NCBI GenBank assembly: GCA_900555615.1
Contig: USMB01000004.1
Coordinates: 1 to 61,878 of the forward strand
Direction of reading: 5' to 3'
DNA: 61,878 bases
DNA from: an uncultured Clostridium sp.
Lineage (GTDB): Bacteria; Bacillota; Clostridia; TANB77; CAG-508
This document shows, one piece after another, positions 15,945 to 25,545 of the stretch (position 1 is its first letter; every line of letters starts with the position of its first letter). The translations under genes were made by a program, and so were the position numbers. The notes under the pieces were generated by a model. It searched no databases. It was not told the DNA's origin and worked only from the letters and a program-made list of their open reading frames with translations.

Positions 15945-18153
15945 TTTATTAGAATTAAAAGGAAGATTAGAATCATCAAAATACAAAGGACCAATAAATT
16001 ATTCAATAGCTAAGTCAAAAGAGGTAAAATCTGATGATTTGATTAAATTGAAAAAAGATTTAGAGAGATTAAATGAATTTTGGAAAGATAAAACTATAAT
16101 ACCAGGAGCATTAGTTAGTGTATATTACAATAGAGTGATTCCAAAGTCATCAAGACTAAAAGGATTTTTCTCTATTGGAAGTGAACCATCCAATAATTAT
16201 GTTAGAGGAGTAAGGTTTTCTGACATTAAGGATAAAAAGCATATAATTACATATTATATTGATAAAAAGACTTTAAATAAAAGCATAGAAAGAATAAATA
16301 TACTAATAGATATTATAAATAATGGCTTTGATGGCGTTATAAATTCGGAAAATTTTAGCTTAATAGACAAAAAAGAAACTTTATTAAAAAAGCATAATAT
16401 GGTTAAAAGTGCATTTAAAAAGTATGTAACAGATTTGATAGATATTGAAAAGTTTGATGTATATGAAAATGAAGATATTATTGATGAAGTAAAATCTTAT
16501 ATAACCATTTTTGATACAGGAATTAATATAGTAGAACTAATGAATAGAATTGGTTTGAAGAATACAGAATATGAAGTGTTTTCAAATGATACAATATATG
16601 TTAATAATTCATCAATATTATTTAAAATTAGACAAAATGCTTCATATTTAGTTTCTATGGCTATGACAGATTTTGCAACATACTATCAAGAAACAGAAAA
16701 TAAAATAGACACAAACATAAATTTTTTAGATATGCCATTACCAACGAGTGAACCAACTATTGGAGTTATAGATACATTATTTGATGAAAATGTATATTTC
16801 AGCAAATGGGTTGATTATACAGATTGCTTAAATAAAGATATGCCGAGAGAAGCTGAAGATTATGTCCATGGAACGGAAGTATCTTCAATAATTGTAGATG
16901 GAGCTAGAACAAATACAAAATGGGATGATGAATGTGGTCTTTTTAAAGTAAGACACTTTGGAGTTGCAAAAGCAGGAGTTAATAATTCATATGACATAAT
17001 TAATCAAATAAAAAGAATCGTAAAAGAAAATAAAGATATTCATGTATGGAATATTTCATTGGGCTCAAAATTTGAAATAAGTCAAAATTATATATCGCCA
17101 GAAGCTGCAGCTTTAGATGAAATACAGTATGAAAATAATGTTATATTTGTTGTAGCTGGAACTAATAAAAAAAATTCAAAAGAAATAGTGAGAATAGGTG
17201 CTCCTGCTGATTCTATAAATTCATTAGTTGTCAATGCTGTAGATAAAAATGGAGACAAAGCATCATACGCTAGAAAAGGAAAGGTATTATCTTTTTTTGT
17301 TAAACCAGATGTTTGTGCTTTTGGCGGAGATACAAATGAATATATAAATGTATGTACTCCTACTGGACTAGATATCCAACGAGGAACATCATTTGCTGCA
17401 CCTTGGATTTCTAGAAAATTGAGTTACCTAATAGATAAAATGAATTTATCTAGAGAAGTTGCTAAAGCTTTAATAATTGACTCCGCAGTAGGTTGGAATA
17501 AAACCAACAAAGATGAAGAATATTTAGGATATGGAGTAGTTCCAACAAAGATATCAGATGTAATGTTAGGTCAAAAAGATGAAATTAAATTTTATATAGA
17601 AGGAAATGCAAATTCGTATTATACATATACATACAATTTGCCTGTACCAGTGGTAAATGAAAAATTTCCATTTTATGCTAAGGCTGTTTTATGCTATTTC
17701 CCTAAATGTACTAGAAGTCAAGGAGTTGATTATACCAATACGGAATTGGATTTACAATTTGGCAGAATGGGTGTGAAAGATATAAGATCAATTAATAGAA
17801 ATACTCAAGGCGGGGAATTAGATAGAGCAACCAATGAAGCAACTGCTCGAGAGCTATATAGAAAATGGGATAATGTTAAAATTGTAGTAGATGAAATAAA
17901 AGATACAAAGGTACCAAGAAAAAGTTTTAATTCTAATTTATGGGGAATAAAATTAACTAATAAAGAAAGATTAGAAAGAGATAGGGGATTAAAATTTGGT
18001 GTAGTAATAACATTAAAAGAAATGTTTGGAAAAAATAGAATGCAAGAATTTATTGATCAATGTACTATGAGAAATTGGATTGTCAATAGAGTAAACATAG
18101 AAAATAGATTAGACATATATGCATCAGCAGAAGAAATAATAAAATTTGAATAA
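15937..18153 (+). CDS. ietS: IetS-like subtilisin (S8) protease
   Basis: A 738-aa protein. The S8 triad is visible: Asp279 in GVIDTLFD, His311 in VHGTEVSS, Ser485 in GTSFAAPW, with oxyanion-type Asn in the VVAGTN region. No signal peptide, so it acts in the cytoplasm, as expected for the effector of the IetAS pair. The 270-residue N-terminal region and the 200-residue C-terminal region have no motif I recognise and may mediate sensing or ATPase contact. A terminator follows 6 bases after the stop. Confidence 0.88.
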   Translation: MNDLLELKGRLESSKYKGPINYSIAKSKEVKSDDLIKLKKDLERLNEFWKDKTIIPGALVSVYYNRVIPKSSRLKGFFSIGSEPSNNYVRGVRFSDIKDKKHIITYYIDKKTLNKSIERINILIDIINNGFDGVINSENFSLIDKKETLLKKHNMVKSAFKKYVTDLIDIEKFDVYENEDIIDEVKSYITIFDTGINIVELMNRIGLKNTEYEVFSNDTIYVNNSSILFKIRQNASYLVSMAMTDFATYYQETENKIDTNINFLDMPLPTSEPTIGVIDTLFDENVYFSKWVDYTDCLNKDMPREAEDYVHGTEVSSIIVDGARTNTKWDDECGLFKVRHFGVAKAGVNNSYDIINQIKRIVKENKDIHVWNISLGSKFEISQNYISPEAAALDEIQYENNVIFVVAGTNKKNSKEIVRIGAPADSINSLVVNAVDKNGDKASYARKGKVLSFFVKPDVCAFGGDTNEYINVCTPTGLDIQRGTSFAAPWISRKLSYLIDKMNLSREVAKALIIDSAVGWNKTNKDEEYLGYGVVPTKISDVMLGQKDEIKFYIEGNANSYYTYTYNLPVPVVNEKFPFYAKAVLCYFPKCTRSQGVDYTNTELDLQFGRMGVKDIRSINRNTQGGELDRATNEATARELYRKWDNVKIVVDEIKDTKVPRKSFNSNLWGIKLTNKERLERDRGLKFGVVITLKEMFGKNRMQEFIDQCTMRNWIVNRVNIENRLDIYASAEEIIKFE

Positions 18154-18158
18154 CATAT

Positions 18159-18190
18159 AAAAAAGACTTTGTAAGTTCAAGGTCTTTTTT
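18159..18190 (+). terminator. Terminator after ietS and before the next transfer gene
   Basis: AAAAAAGACTTTG pairs with CAAGGTCTTTTTT. The following GTTGCAAAGGAGGGATA leads straight into the next ribosome site, matching the junction before virB4 at 11689, so the transfer operon must read through it. Confidence 0.8.
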
Positions 18191-18210
18191 GTTGCAAAGG
18201 AGGGATAAAG

Positions 18211-19314
18211 TTGATTTTAGCAATTACTAGAGAAAATGAAAAATTAATTTACGAAGTATGCAAAGAAAACGGATTTGAAATTCCACAAGTGTTAACAGGA
18301 GTTGATAGCTTAAAAAGATTTGCAATTCAAGAACTGAAGAACTTAAATAATTATAAACAAATAATTATAGATGTTGATTCAACAAAAGAAGCTGAAGAGG
18401 AAATCATACAATCTATTGTAGCAATAAAGAGTATGTATAATATTAGAGTTATTGTAGTTGCTTTAGGTCATGAAGAAGGAGATAGATTACTTTCAAAACT
18501 ATTTAATGAAGGGATATACAATTTTGTAAATGCAAAAACCTACTATGAACAAAAGGAACAATTTAGAAATTGTTTAAGTGCTGAAGGATGTCAATATAAA
18601 GATGCTATAAGGTTTAGACAAAAGGTTGAAGAAACAAAGAAAAACAAAGTAATTGTAAAGAAGGAATATAAGACTTTAAAACAATTTGTAAATATAGCAG
18701 TAGCAGGAACAGAAAAGCATATAGGAGTTACAACACAAGCTATTTTAATTACAATGTTTTTAAAGAGTTTAAATATGAATGCCTGTTATATTTGTAGTAC
18801 AGATAAAGATGAAATAAAAAATATTGAAACATTAGAAGGAGTAACTAAAAAAGACAATATGTATTCGTATAGAGGAATTGATCTTTATAGTAATACCAAT
18901 AAAATTGATGCAATGCAATACGGTTATGATTTTTATATTTATGATTATGGAACTTTAAATGAAAATACACTAGACAATTTCTTATCAAAAGAAGTTAAGA
19001 TAATAGTAGGAGGAACAAAGGCATGGGAAACAGATGAAACATTTAGAGTTTTAAGTTTATTAGAGAAGATTCCTGAAGTAAATTATATATTCAATTTTTC
19101 TAGTGATGAAGAAAAGGCTAAATTTAAAAGAACATTAAGAGGAATAGTGAAAAATATATTCTTTTCAGAATATACTTCAGATACTTTTAATGATAATGTA
19201 AATACAGAGATTTATCACGAAATCTTTAAAGATTATATTGCAGAGAAATCAAATAAAATAGAAGTAATAGAAAAAAATAGTATATTTAACTTTTTGAAAA
19301 GAGGTAAAAAGTGA
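18211..19314 (+). CDS. CpaE/TadZ-like P-loop protein of the transfer operon
   Basis: A 367-aa cytoplasmic protein, TTG start. The N-terminal 130 residues look like a receiver-type alpha/beta fold without clear phosphorylation residues. From about residue 168 VAGTEKHIGVTTQAI resembles a deviant Walker A of MinD/CpaE-type ATPases, but the usual lysines are missing. Such proteins occur in Clostridia conjugation operons and could position the machinery. The assignment is moderate; the ATPase may be degenerate. Confidence 0.6.
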   Translation: MILAITRENEKLIYEVCKENGFEIPQVLTGVDSLKRFAIQELKNLNNYKQIIIDVDSTKEAEEEIIQSIVAIKSMYNIRVIVVALGHEEGDRLLSKLFNEGIYNFVNAKTYYEQKEQFRNCLSAEGCQYKDAIRFRQKVEETKKNKVIVKKEYKTLKQFVNIAVAGTEKHIGVTTQAILITMFLKSLNMNACYICSTDKDEIKNIETLEGVTKKDNMYSYRGIDLYSNTNKIDAMQYGYDFYIYDYGTLNENTLDNFLSKEVKIIVGGTKAWETDETFRVLSLLEKIPEVNYIFNFSSDEEKAKFKRTLRGIVKNIFFSEYTSDTFNDNVNTEIYHEIFKDYIAEKSNKIEVIEKNSIFNFLKRGKK

Positions 19315-19535
19315 GTAAAAATATTTATAAAGAATATTTAAAAAAGCAAAAAGTAAGACAAAAATATGATGAAGAAGTAGTGGTTAATGAACAAAAATTG
19401 TTTATTAAAATACTACTTTTTTTATTTGAAATAATGATAAGAATATTTCATGTATTATTTTATATAGGAATACTAATTTTATGCTCCATTGGAGCAACTT
19501 ATATAGCGAATAAAATAGGAATATTCAAATTTTAG
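19311..19535 (+). CDS. Small single-span membrane protein
   Basis: A 74-aa protein with GTG start overlapping the previous stop by 4 bases. A basic N-terminus precedes a long hydrophobic stretch (about residues 29-66) that may cross the membrane once or twice. No family recognised; a transfer-complex accessory role is inferred from position. Confidence 0.65.
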   Translation: MSKNIYKEYLKKQKVRQKYDEEVVVNEQKLFIKILLFLFEIMIRIFHVLFYIGILILCSIGATYIANKIGIFKF

Positions 19536-19544
19536 GAGGTTAAA

Positions 19545-20615
19545 ATGAAGTGGTTTAAAAAAATATTAGTAGTTTGTAGTTTCTGTACTTTACTTACAAC
19601 AGTAAATTGTTTTGCAGCAACAATGGAAGAAACTAAAATTACTGAAGATGAGTTAAATTGTTATAAAACATATCAAGTTATGGAATCAGAGCAAGATATA
19701 TTTTTAGAAATGTTATCAAAAGAAATAGAAGTTGATGGAAGCAAATACAAGTATGTAGATTATACTGCTGAAGGAGGAAATACATCAGAAACGATAGATA
19801 TAAATACAACTAAAACTATATTATCAAAAACAAATAATAAATATAAAATTATTGAACAATTAGAAAATACAATCAAATATGAAAAAGATGGATATATAGG
19901 AGAATATATTTTGAATCCTAATACTCTAAAAATCAAGACAAACTATAATGGCTTTAGAGAAGATTTGATTGAAGAAACAATAAATTATACTAACTTAGAA
20001 AAGAATGATTTGGATTTTATACCGAAACAAACAATAAAAAATGGATTAACATTGGATCTTCTAAATGTTGAATGGGAAGTAGAATCTACAAAAATGATTG
20101 GAGAATATGAGGTTGCTAATACATATACTGCTAAATGTTATTATGCTACTAAGCAAAGAGTTGATTATCCTAATACATATACAGTAACAGCTGAATATTT
20201 TGGAACAGCAACTAAGACTGAAGAACATCCAATTACCTATGTTGTAAAATATGAAAAAGAAGAGCCTGAAGTAGTAGAAGAAAAACAAGATAATAATGTA
20301 TTGCCAGTAGTTGGAGGGACAACAGGAATTATTTTAGTAATAGTATTATTCTTAACAAGAAATGTAACAGTTTATAACTATAAAGATGGAGAATATAAAA
20401 AAGTAGGAAAAGTAAGAGCTACAAAAGCTGGAAAGATAAAGTTAGATAGGTTTAGTTTATCTGAAACAACTAATAAATACAAATTAGAGTTATCTAAGAA
20501 TTTAACAAAAAAATTGAAAGGAAAAATGATAACTGTAAGTAAGAATAGAACAACTATAAAAATGCTAGTAAAAGAAAATGAAAAAGAAAAATATATTGTT
20601 GAAGTTAGAATATAG
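19545..20615 (+). CDS. Secreted/membrane protein of the transfer operon
   Basis: A 356-aa protein with a typical signal peptide (KKILVVCSFCTLLTTVNCFA, cleavage near residue 25), an extracellular domain rich in Thr, Glu and Lys, a membrane helix at about 253-272 (VVGGTTGIILVIVLFL) and a basic cytoplasmic tail of about 80 residues. No family recognised. AGGAGG site. It precedes a sortase and a surface adhesin, so it may take part in cell-cell contact. Confidence 0.7.
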   Translation: MKWFKKILVVCSFCTLLTTVNCFAATMEETKITEDELNCYKTYQVMESEQDIFLEMLSKEIEVDGSKYKYVDYTAEGGNTSETIDINTTKTILSKTNNKYKIIEQLENTIKYEKDGYIGEYILNPNTLKIKTNYNGFREDLIEETINYTNLEKNDLDFIPKQTIKNGLTLDLLNVEWEVESTKMIGEYEVANTYTAKCYYATKQRVDYPNTYTVTAEYFGTATKTEEHPITYVVKYEKEEPEVVEEKQDNNVLPVVGGTTGIILVIVLFLTRNVTVYNYKDGEYKKVGKVRATKAGKIKLDRFSLSETTNKYKLELSKNLTKKLKGKMITVSKNRTTIKMLVKENEKEKYIVEVRI

Positions 20616-20627
20616 GAGGACTTGTAG

Positions 20628-21227
20628 ATGAAAAAAGAAAATAAATTTATAATAGCAGTTGTTATAATTGCAATTATAGCTCTTACAGGAGTTATTTTTT
20701 TTACATATAAATATCCAATTTATAAAGCTAATAAAGATGCAGAAAATATTGAAGTTGGAGATAACGAAGAATTAGAAGCTACAGCACTCGAAAATATAGA
20801 ACAAGATATTATTCATTATGATGATGAAATAGGAACTTTGACTATTCCTGATATTTTACTTGATAATGCACCAATAAGAGAAAGTGTAGAATTAACTACT
20901 TTGTCTGAAACAATAGGACATTTCCCCTCTACCTCCATCTATGAGGGAAATGTAGGCTTAGCCTCTCATAATTCAGGAAGTAATGGAGATTTCTTTAAAA
21001 ATTTAAAGAAGATTAAAATAGGTAGTGAAATTTATTATCAAACAAACTATGGAACTAAAAGATATGTAGTAACAACAAAGGAAATAATAAATGAAGAGGA
21101 CTGGAGTTATCTAGGTGCAACTGAAGATAATAGGATCACTCTAATTACTTGTGTTGCAGGTCAGAAAGATAAAAGACTATGTGTTCAAGCTGTAGAATCT
21201 ATGGATGGAATGAATTATGGACAATAA
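20628..21227 (+). CDS. Class D-like sortase
   Basis: A 199-aa protein with an N-terminal membrane anchor (about 7-26) and a sortase domain. Catalytic residues in order are His114 in LASHNSG, Cys175 in LITCV and Arg183 in DKRLCVQ. The IPDILLDNAPI strand is typical. It likely anchors the LPRTG protein encoded at 22266. Class D is my best guess from motif spacing. Confidence 0.85.
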   Translation: MKKENKFIIAVVIIAIIALTGVIFFTYKYPIYKANKDAENIEVGDNEELEATALENIEQDIIHYDDEIGTLTIPDILLDNAPIRESVELTTLSETIGHFPSTSIYEGNVGLASHNSGSNGDFFKNLKKIKIGSEIYYQTNYGTKRYVVTTKEIINEEDWSYLGATEDNRITLITCVAGQKDKRLCVQAVESMDGMNYGQ

Positions 21228-21254
21228 ATTTTATTAAAATTTTCTAAAAGGGTT

Positions 21255-21283
21255 TTGGAATCTTCCTATTAAGGTTTTATAAT
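21255..21283 (+). promoter_or_regulatory. Promoter with GGGTTTTGG motif (copy 4)
   Basis: TTGGAA (21255-21260), 17-bp spacer, TATAAT (21278-21283), preceded by AAAAGGGT with one extra T. Serves the genes from 21304. Confidence 0.65.
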
Positions 21284-21303
21284 GATAGTAGGAGATGATC
21301 GTT

Positions 21304-22017
21304 ATGAAAAAAATAATTATAGTTTTAATAATTTTAGTAGGAAACTTTGTAAATTTATATTATATGGGACAAAATGTAGAAAAAGAATCAAAACAAGATT
21401 TAACTGTAGCAAACTTTGAAAATATTCAAAGTGAGAACTCTATAATTAAAGAAAAACAGGAAGTCTTAGATATTGTAAACATCAATGAAGCAAAAGAAAT
21501 AGAAAATAATTCTATAATAGAAGATGAAGTGAATAATAGTAAACAAGAAAATTCAGAAGTTGCTACATATAGTGTAACAAATACAATAAAGAAAGAAGCA
21601 AACAATCAAAAAAATATAATGCAAGAAAATAATAATCAAGTTGTAGAGGAAGTAAATACAGCTATAGTAAAACAAAATGAAATTGAAAATAATAAAGATT
21701 CTACTATAAATAAAGAAATACCACAAGAAAATGTATTAGTAGAAGAAAATACAGCACCTACTGAAGAATATAAAATAAATGAAAAGAAAATTGCTGAAAT
21801 AAGAAATATAATTAATAGCAATCCTTCAGAAGATATGAAACTTTATGGGTATGAAATTGTTGTAGATAGTTCAATTACAGAAGTTACAACACAATTTACA
21901 TTTACTGAAAAAAGAGTGAAAGATAAAATAGCTTGGAAATTTGGAACTATAAGAATATATGCACAAGATTATTATAGAAATGGGCAATATATAACAACAG
22001 AATGTTATTTAATATAA
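21304..22017 (+). CDS. Secreted Asn/Glu-rich protein
   Basis: A 237-aa protein with an N-terminal hydrophobic segment (KKIIIVLIILVGNFVNLYY), a low-complexity acidic Asn/Glu-rich linker to about residue 160, and a small C-terminal folded part. ATG 21304 is 9 bases from the GGAG site; the ATG at 21295 is too close to it. The C-terminal 70 residues may be the functional domain. No family recognised; surface exposure is inferred. Confidence 0.65.
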   Translation: MKKIIIVLIILVGNFVNLYYMGQNVEKESKQDLTVANFENIQSENSIIKEKQEVLDIVNINEAKEIENNSIIEDEVNNSKQENSEVATYSVTNTIKKEANNQKNIMQENNNQVVEEVNTAIVKQNEIENNKDSTINKEIPQENVLVEENTAPTEEYKINEKKIAEIRNIINSNPSEDMKLYGYEIVVDSSITEVTTQFTFTEKRVKDKIAWKFGTIRIYAQDYYRNGQYITTECYLI

Positions 22018-22029
22018 AGGGAGGTGAAC

Positions 22030-22206
22030 ATGAAAAGAATTTATAAAATTGAGATTGAAGAATTATTACAAAGAGTTGTTGAAATTGAAGCAGAAAATGT
22101 TAATGAAGCAATTAGTAAAGCAAAAGAAAAATATAGAAATGAAGAATATGTATTAGATGAAAATGACTTTAAGGGAGTTGAATTTTCAGAATATGAAGAT
22201 AATTAA
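22030..22206 (+). CDS. DpnD/PcfM-like small protein
   Basis: A 58-aa protein of the pattern YKIEIEELLQRVVEIEAEN...A..KAKEKYRNEEYVLDENDF, close to the DpnD/PcfM-like family of small alpha/beta proteins on mobile elements. Function unknown. ATG 22030 follows GGGAGGTG; the GTG at 22024 lies inside that site. A terminator follows 9 bases after the stop. Confidence 0.7.
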   Translation: MKRIYKIEIEELLQRVVEIEAENVNEAISKAKEKYRNEEYVLDENDFKGVEFSEYEDN

Positions 22207-22215
22207 CATTATTTT

Positions 22216-22243
22216 AAAAGGCACTTTTATAGGTGCTTTTTTT
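22216..22243 (+). terminator. In-operon terminator before the adhesin gene
   Basis: AAAAGGCAC pairs with GTGCTTTTT (one G-U) across an 8-base loop, then T residues. The adhesin ribosome site begins about 13 bases later and no promoter is visible between them. Confidence 0.7.
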
Positions 22244-22265
22244 GATGGGAAAGGAAAGAGGTAAT

Positions 22266-25200
22266 ATGATAAAAGTAAAAGGAAAAAAAGTAATAGCAAT
22301 GTTATTATTAATTTTAACATTGTGTTCTACATTTAGTGGATTTTCATTTGCAACAGAAATAAGTGAAGCAAATTTGAAAGATAAAGGAGATTGTGGATAT
22401 CACTTGCAATATTGGAATGCAGATAAAAATGGATGGTATTATATAATTACAACTTTTGTTACATATCAAAAAAATGGTGTTGAGTATCCAGCATACTGCT
22501 TAAATAAAGAATATCCAGGTGTAGGAGAATATGATGGTTACACAGTAGATATAGATGCAGTATTAGATAATGTTCAAATTTGGAGAACAATAATAAATGG
22601 ATATCCATATAAGACTCCAGCAGAGCTAGGAGTTGAAAACAAATATGATGCATTTGTTGCAACTAAACAAGCAGTATATAGTATTTTATATGGTTATGAT
22701 CCTGCTACTAGATATCGTGGGGGAGATGAAAGAGGAACTAAAATAGCAAATGCAGTAGTGAATCTAGTAAATATAGGAAGATACGGAAATCAAACACCTT
22801 CAGATGGAACAATTACAATGAGAACTTCAGGAAGCTTATATGAAGAAGGTAATTATTGGGTACAGAAATTCAATGTAAGTAGTAGTGTTGATATGGCATC
22901 TTATACAGTTACATCAACAGCCAACTTACCTGATGGATCTATAATAACAAACGGAAATGGAACTCAAACCAATTCATTTACAGGAAGCGAAAGCTTATAT
23001 TTAAAAATTCCTAAATCTTCAATGAATAAAGATATAAGTAATGCAATTATAAATGTTCAAGGGAAATGCAAAACATATCCAGTATTTTATGGAAAGACAA
23101 GAATTAATGCAACACAAAATTATGCAGTTACTTATGATCCTTTTGGAGATGGAGTAGGTAGAGCTACATTAAATGTAAAAACTAATACTGGAAAAATACA
23201 AATAAATAAAACAGATAGTGATACTTCAAAACCAATACAAGGTGTAACATTTCAATTAACAAAAGCAGATGGAACTGTAGTCGCAAATGCTACTACAAAT
23301 TCAAATGGTGTAGCAACATTTAGTGGACTATATCAAGATAATTATAAACTAAAGGAAATTGCTACAAATGATAATTATGTTATAAATAAAGCTACTTTTG
23401 ATGTAAATGTAGAGTATAACAAATCTACTACTCAAAATATAACAAATGATCATAAAAAAGGAAATTTAAAAATATACAAAGTAGATAAAGATAATCACAA
23501 AATTGCACTAGGAAATGTACAATTTGACTTATATTCAGAAGAATTTCAAAGAGTAGTTGGAACTTATACAACAGATGTAAATGGAGAAATTAGTATTAAA
23601 AATTTAAGAACTGGAAATTATAAACTAATCGAAAAAAATACAGGAAAATGGTATAATCTCGCAGAAGATACAACTGTTGAAGTTAAGTGGAATACAACTG
23701 AAGAGAATACTATTGAAAATGAATTAAAGAAAGGTCAAGTTAAAGTAATAAAAGTTGATTTAGACAATAAAGAAGTGAAATTACAAGGAGTAAAATTTGA
23801 TGTTTTAGATGAAAACGGAAAAGTTTTAGAAACAATAACAACAGATGAAAACGGAGAAGCATATACATCAAGATATGCAATAAGAGATTATTCAAAATTA
23901 ACAATTAGAGAAAAAGAAACTTTAGAAAACTATGTATTAAATGATACTCCACAAACAGTAGTATTAGAAGCAGAACAAATAAAAACAGTTACTTTTACAA
24001 ATGAATTAAAGAAAGGTCAAATCAAAGTAATAAAAGTAGATCAAGATAATAATGAAGTAAAATTAAAAGGGATAGAATTTAAAGTATATGATGAAGATAA
24101 AAACTTAGTAGATACTTTAATTACAGATGAAAATGGAGAAGCTACAAGTAAAAGACTAAGAATAGATAAAAAATACATAGTACAAGAATCAAAAACATTA
24201 GAAAATTATGTATTAAATGAAACACCACAAACAGTAACATTAACACAAGATCAAATTACAGATATTACTTTTACAAATGAATTAAAGAAAGGTCAAATCA
24301 AAGTAATAAAAGTTGATTTAGACAATAAAGAAGTTAAGCTAAAAGGTGTAGAATTCAAAGTATATGATGAAGATAACAATTTAGTAAATACTTTAATTAC
24401 AGATGAAAACGGAGAGGCTACAAGTAAAAGATTAAGAATAGATAAAAAATACACAGTACAGGAATCAAAAACATTAGAAAATTATGTGTTAAATGAAACA
24501 CCACAAACAGTAACATTAACACAAGATCAAATTACAGATCTAACTTTTGCAAACGAACTAATAAAAGGCTATATAAGAGTAATTAAAGTAAGTAAAGAAG
24601 ATAATCAATATAATGGAGATGTAAAAGGTAAAAGACTTGAAAATGCTAAATTTGAAGTATATGATGAAAACAATAATTTAGTAGATACTTTAGTTACAGA
24701 TGAGAATGGCGAAGCTACAACAAAAGAATTACTAAAAGGAAAATATACTTTAAAAGAGGTTGAAAGCCCTGATTATTATATACTTACAGATGAAATATTT
24801 GAAGCAGAAATAGTAAAACATCAAGAAATTGTTGATGTAGAAGCAGAGAATGACAATGTAGATATTGATATTGAAGTTAACAAAGAAGGCTTTAAAGAGA
24901 CTCAAAGTAAAGATAGTATATACTATGATTTTTCAAATATTCATAATAAATCTAATATTGCATTAGACAATTTTACATGGAGTGATTCATTACCTACAAA
25001 TGCATTAAGAGCAAACAAAATTTATACAGGAACATGGAATGAAGATTTAAAATATTCTGTATGGTATAAAACTAATTTAAGCGATGATTATATAATGTTA
25101 AAAGATGGTTTAAGTACATTAGTAAATAATGAAGTGAAATTTACAGATGCTACATTACAGGAGGGAGAATTTATAACAGACTTTGAATTTAGATTTGGAA

Positions 25201-25409
25201 CAGTAAAAGCAGATTTTAGAGAAGTTGAACAACCTAGATTATATTGTGATATGTTAGATAATTTACCAAATGGATTTATATTTGTAAATCACACGAAAGT
25301 ATCAGGAAATTATAAAGATATTTATGTTGAAGATAAAGATGATTGGACTACAATTACTTATTATAAAGAAATAGAAACAACACAAAAACTTCCTAGAACA
25401 GGCTGTTAG
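22266..25409 (+). CDS. Thioester-domain/CnaB-repeat surface adhesin ending LPRTG
   Basis: A 1047-aa secreted protein. Signal peptide, then an N-terminal thioester domain: Cys78 in PAYCLNKEYPG and Gln135 in TKQAVYSILYG are positioned to form the Cys-Gln thioester that bonds host or partner surfaces. About six SpaA/CnaB-type domains follow, three of them nearly identical. The protein ends KLPRTGC: the sortase motif is there but the usual membrane segment and basic tail are absent. It probably promotes mating-pair or host adhesion with the sortase at 20628. ATG 22266 is chosen because the signal peptide begins there. Confidence 0.9.
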   Translation: MIKVKGKKVIAMLLLILTLCSTFSGFSFATEISEANLKDKGDCGYHLQYWNADKNGWYYIITTFVTYQKNGVEYPAYCLNKEYPGVGEYDGYTVDIDAVLDNVQIWRTIINGYPYKTPAELGVENKYDAFVATKQAVYSILYGYDPATRYRGGDERGTKIANAVVNLVNIGRYGNQTPSDGTITMRTSGSLYEEGNYWVQKFNVSSSVDMASYTVTSTANLPDGSIITNGNGTQTNSFTGSESLYLKIPKSSMNKDISNAIINVQGKCKTYPVFYGKTRINATQNYAVTYDPFGDGVGRATLNVKTNTGKIQINKTDSDTSKPIQGVTFQLTKADGTVVANATTNSNGVATFSGLYQDNYKLKEIATNDNYVINKATFDVNVEYNKSTTQNITNDHKKGNLKIYKVDKDNHKIALGNVQFDLYSEEFQRVVGTYTTDVNGEISIKNLRTGNYKLIEKNTGKWYNLAEDTTVEVKWNTTEENTIENELKKGQVKVIKVDLDNKEVKLQGVKFDVLDENGKVLETITTDENGEAYTSRYAIRDYSKLTIREKETLENYVLNDTPQTVVLEAEQIKTVTFTNELKKGQIKVIKVDQDNNEVKLKGIEFKVYDEDKNLVDTLITDENGEATSKRLRIDKKYIVQESKTLENYVLNETPQTVTLTQDQITDITFTNELKKGQIKVIKVDLDNKEVKLKGVEFKVYDEDNNLVNTLITDENGEATSKRLRIDKKYTVQESKTLENYVLNETPQTVTLTQDQITDLTFANELIKGYIRVIKVSKEDNQYNGDVKGKRLENAKFEVYDENNNLVDTLVTDENGEATTKELLKGKYTLKEVESPDYYILTDEIFEAEIVKHQEIVDVEAENDNVDIDIEVNKEGFKETQSKDSIYYDFSNIHNKSNIALDNFTWSDSLPTNALRANKIYTGTWNEDLKYSVWYKTNLSDDYIMLKDGLSTLVNNEVKFTDATLQEGEFITDFEFRFGTVKADFREVEQPRLYCDMLDNLPNGFIFVNHTKVSGNYKDIYVEDKDDWTTITYYKEIETTQKLPRTGC
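23721..24554 (+). repeat. Tandem CnaB-domain repeats in the adhesin gene
   Basis: Three in-frame units starting at 23721, 24003 and 24279 (282, 276 and 276 bp), each beginning GAATTAAAGAAAGGTCAA. The last two are almost identical at DNA level, indicating recent duplication and potential length variation by recombination. Confidence 0.85.
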
Positions 25410-25504
25410 TATTGACATTTGAATAAAAAACTATATAATAAAGAAAATAATAATTTTGAATTCATATATTTATATTGAATTATTATTTTATTTACTAAAT
25501 TTTT

Positions 25505-25545
25505 GAGGTATGGAATATTAAAAGTCTGTACCTCTATTTTTTTAT
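25505..25545 (+). terminator. Terminator downstream of the adhesin gene
   Basis: GAGGTA (25505-25510) pairs with TACCTC (25529-25534) and is followed by TATTTTTTT. A longer A/T palindrome lies before it at about 25446-25490. The rest of the 25,410-25,625 gap holds a TATAAT at 25575 without a convincing -35. Confidence 0.6.

Noticed and set aside
18211..19314. A confident ParA/MinD ATPase
   Set aside because: The would-be Walker A (AGTEKHIGVTTQ) lacks the usual lysines, so ATPase activity is not supported.
23721..24554. CRISPR-like repeats
   Set aside because: The units are about 280 bp, coding and in frame; they are CnaB protein domains.
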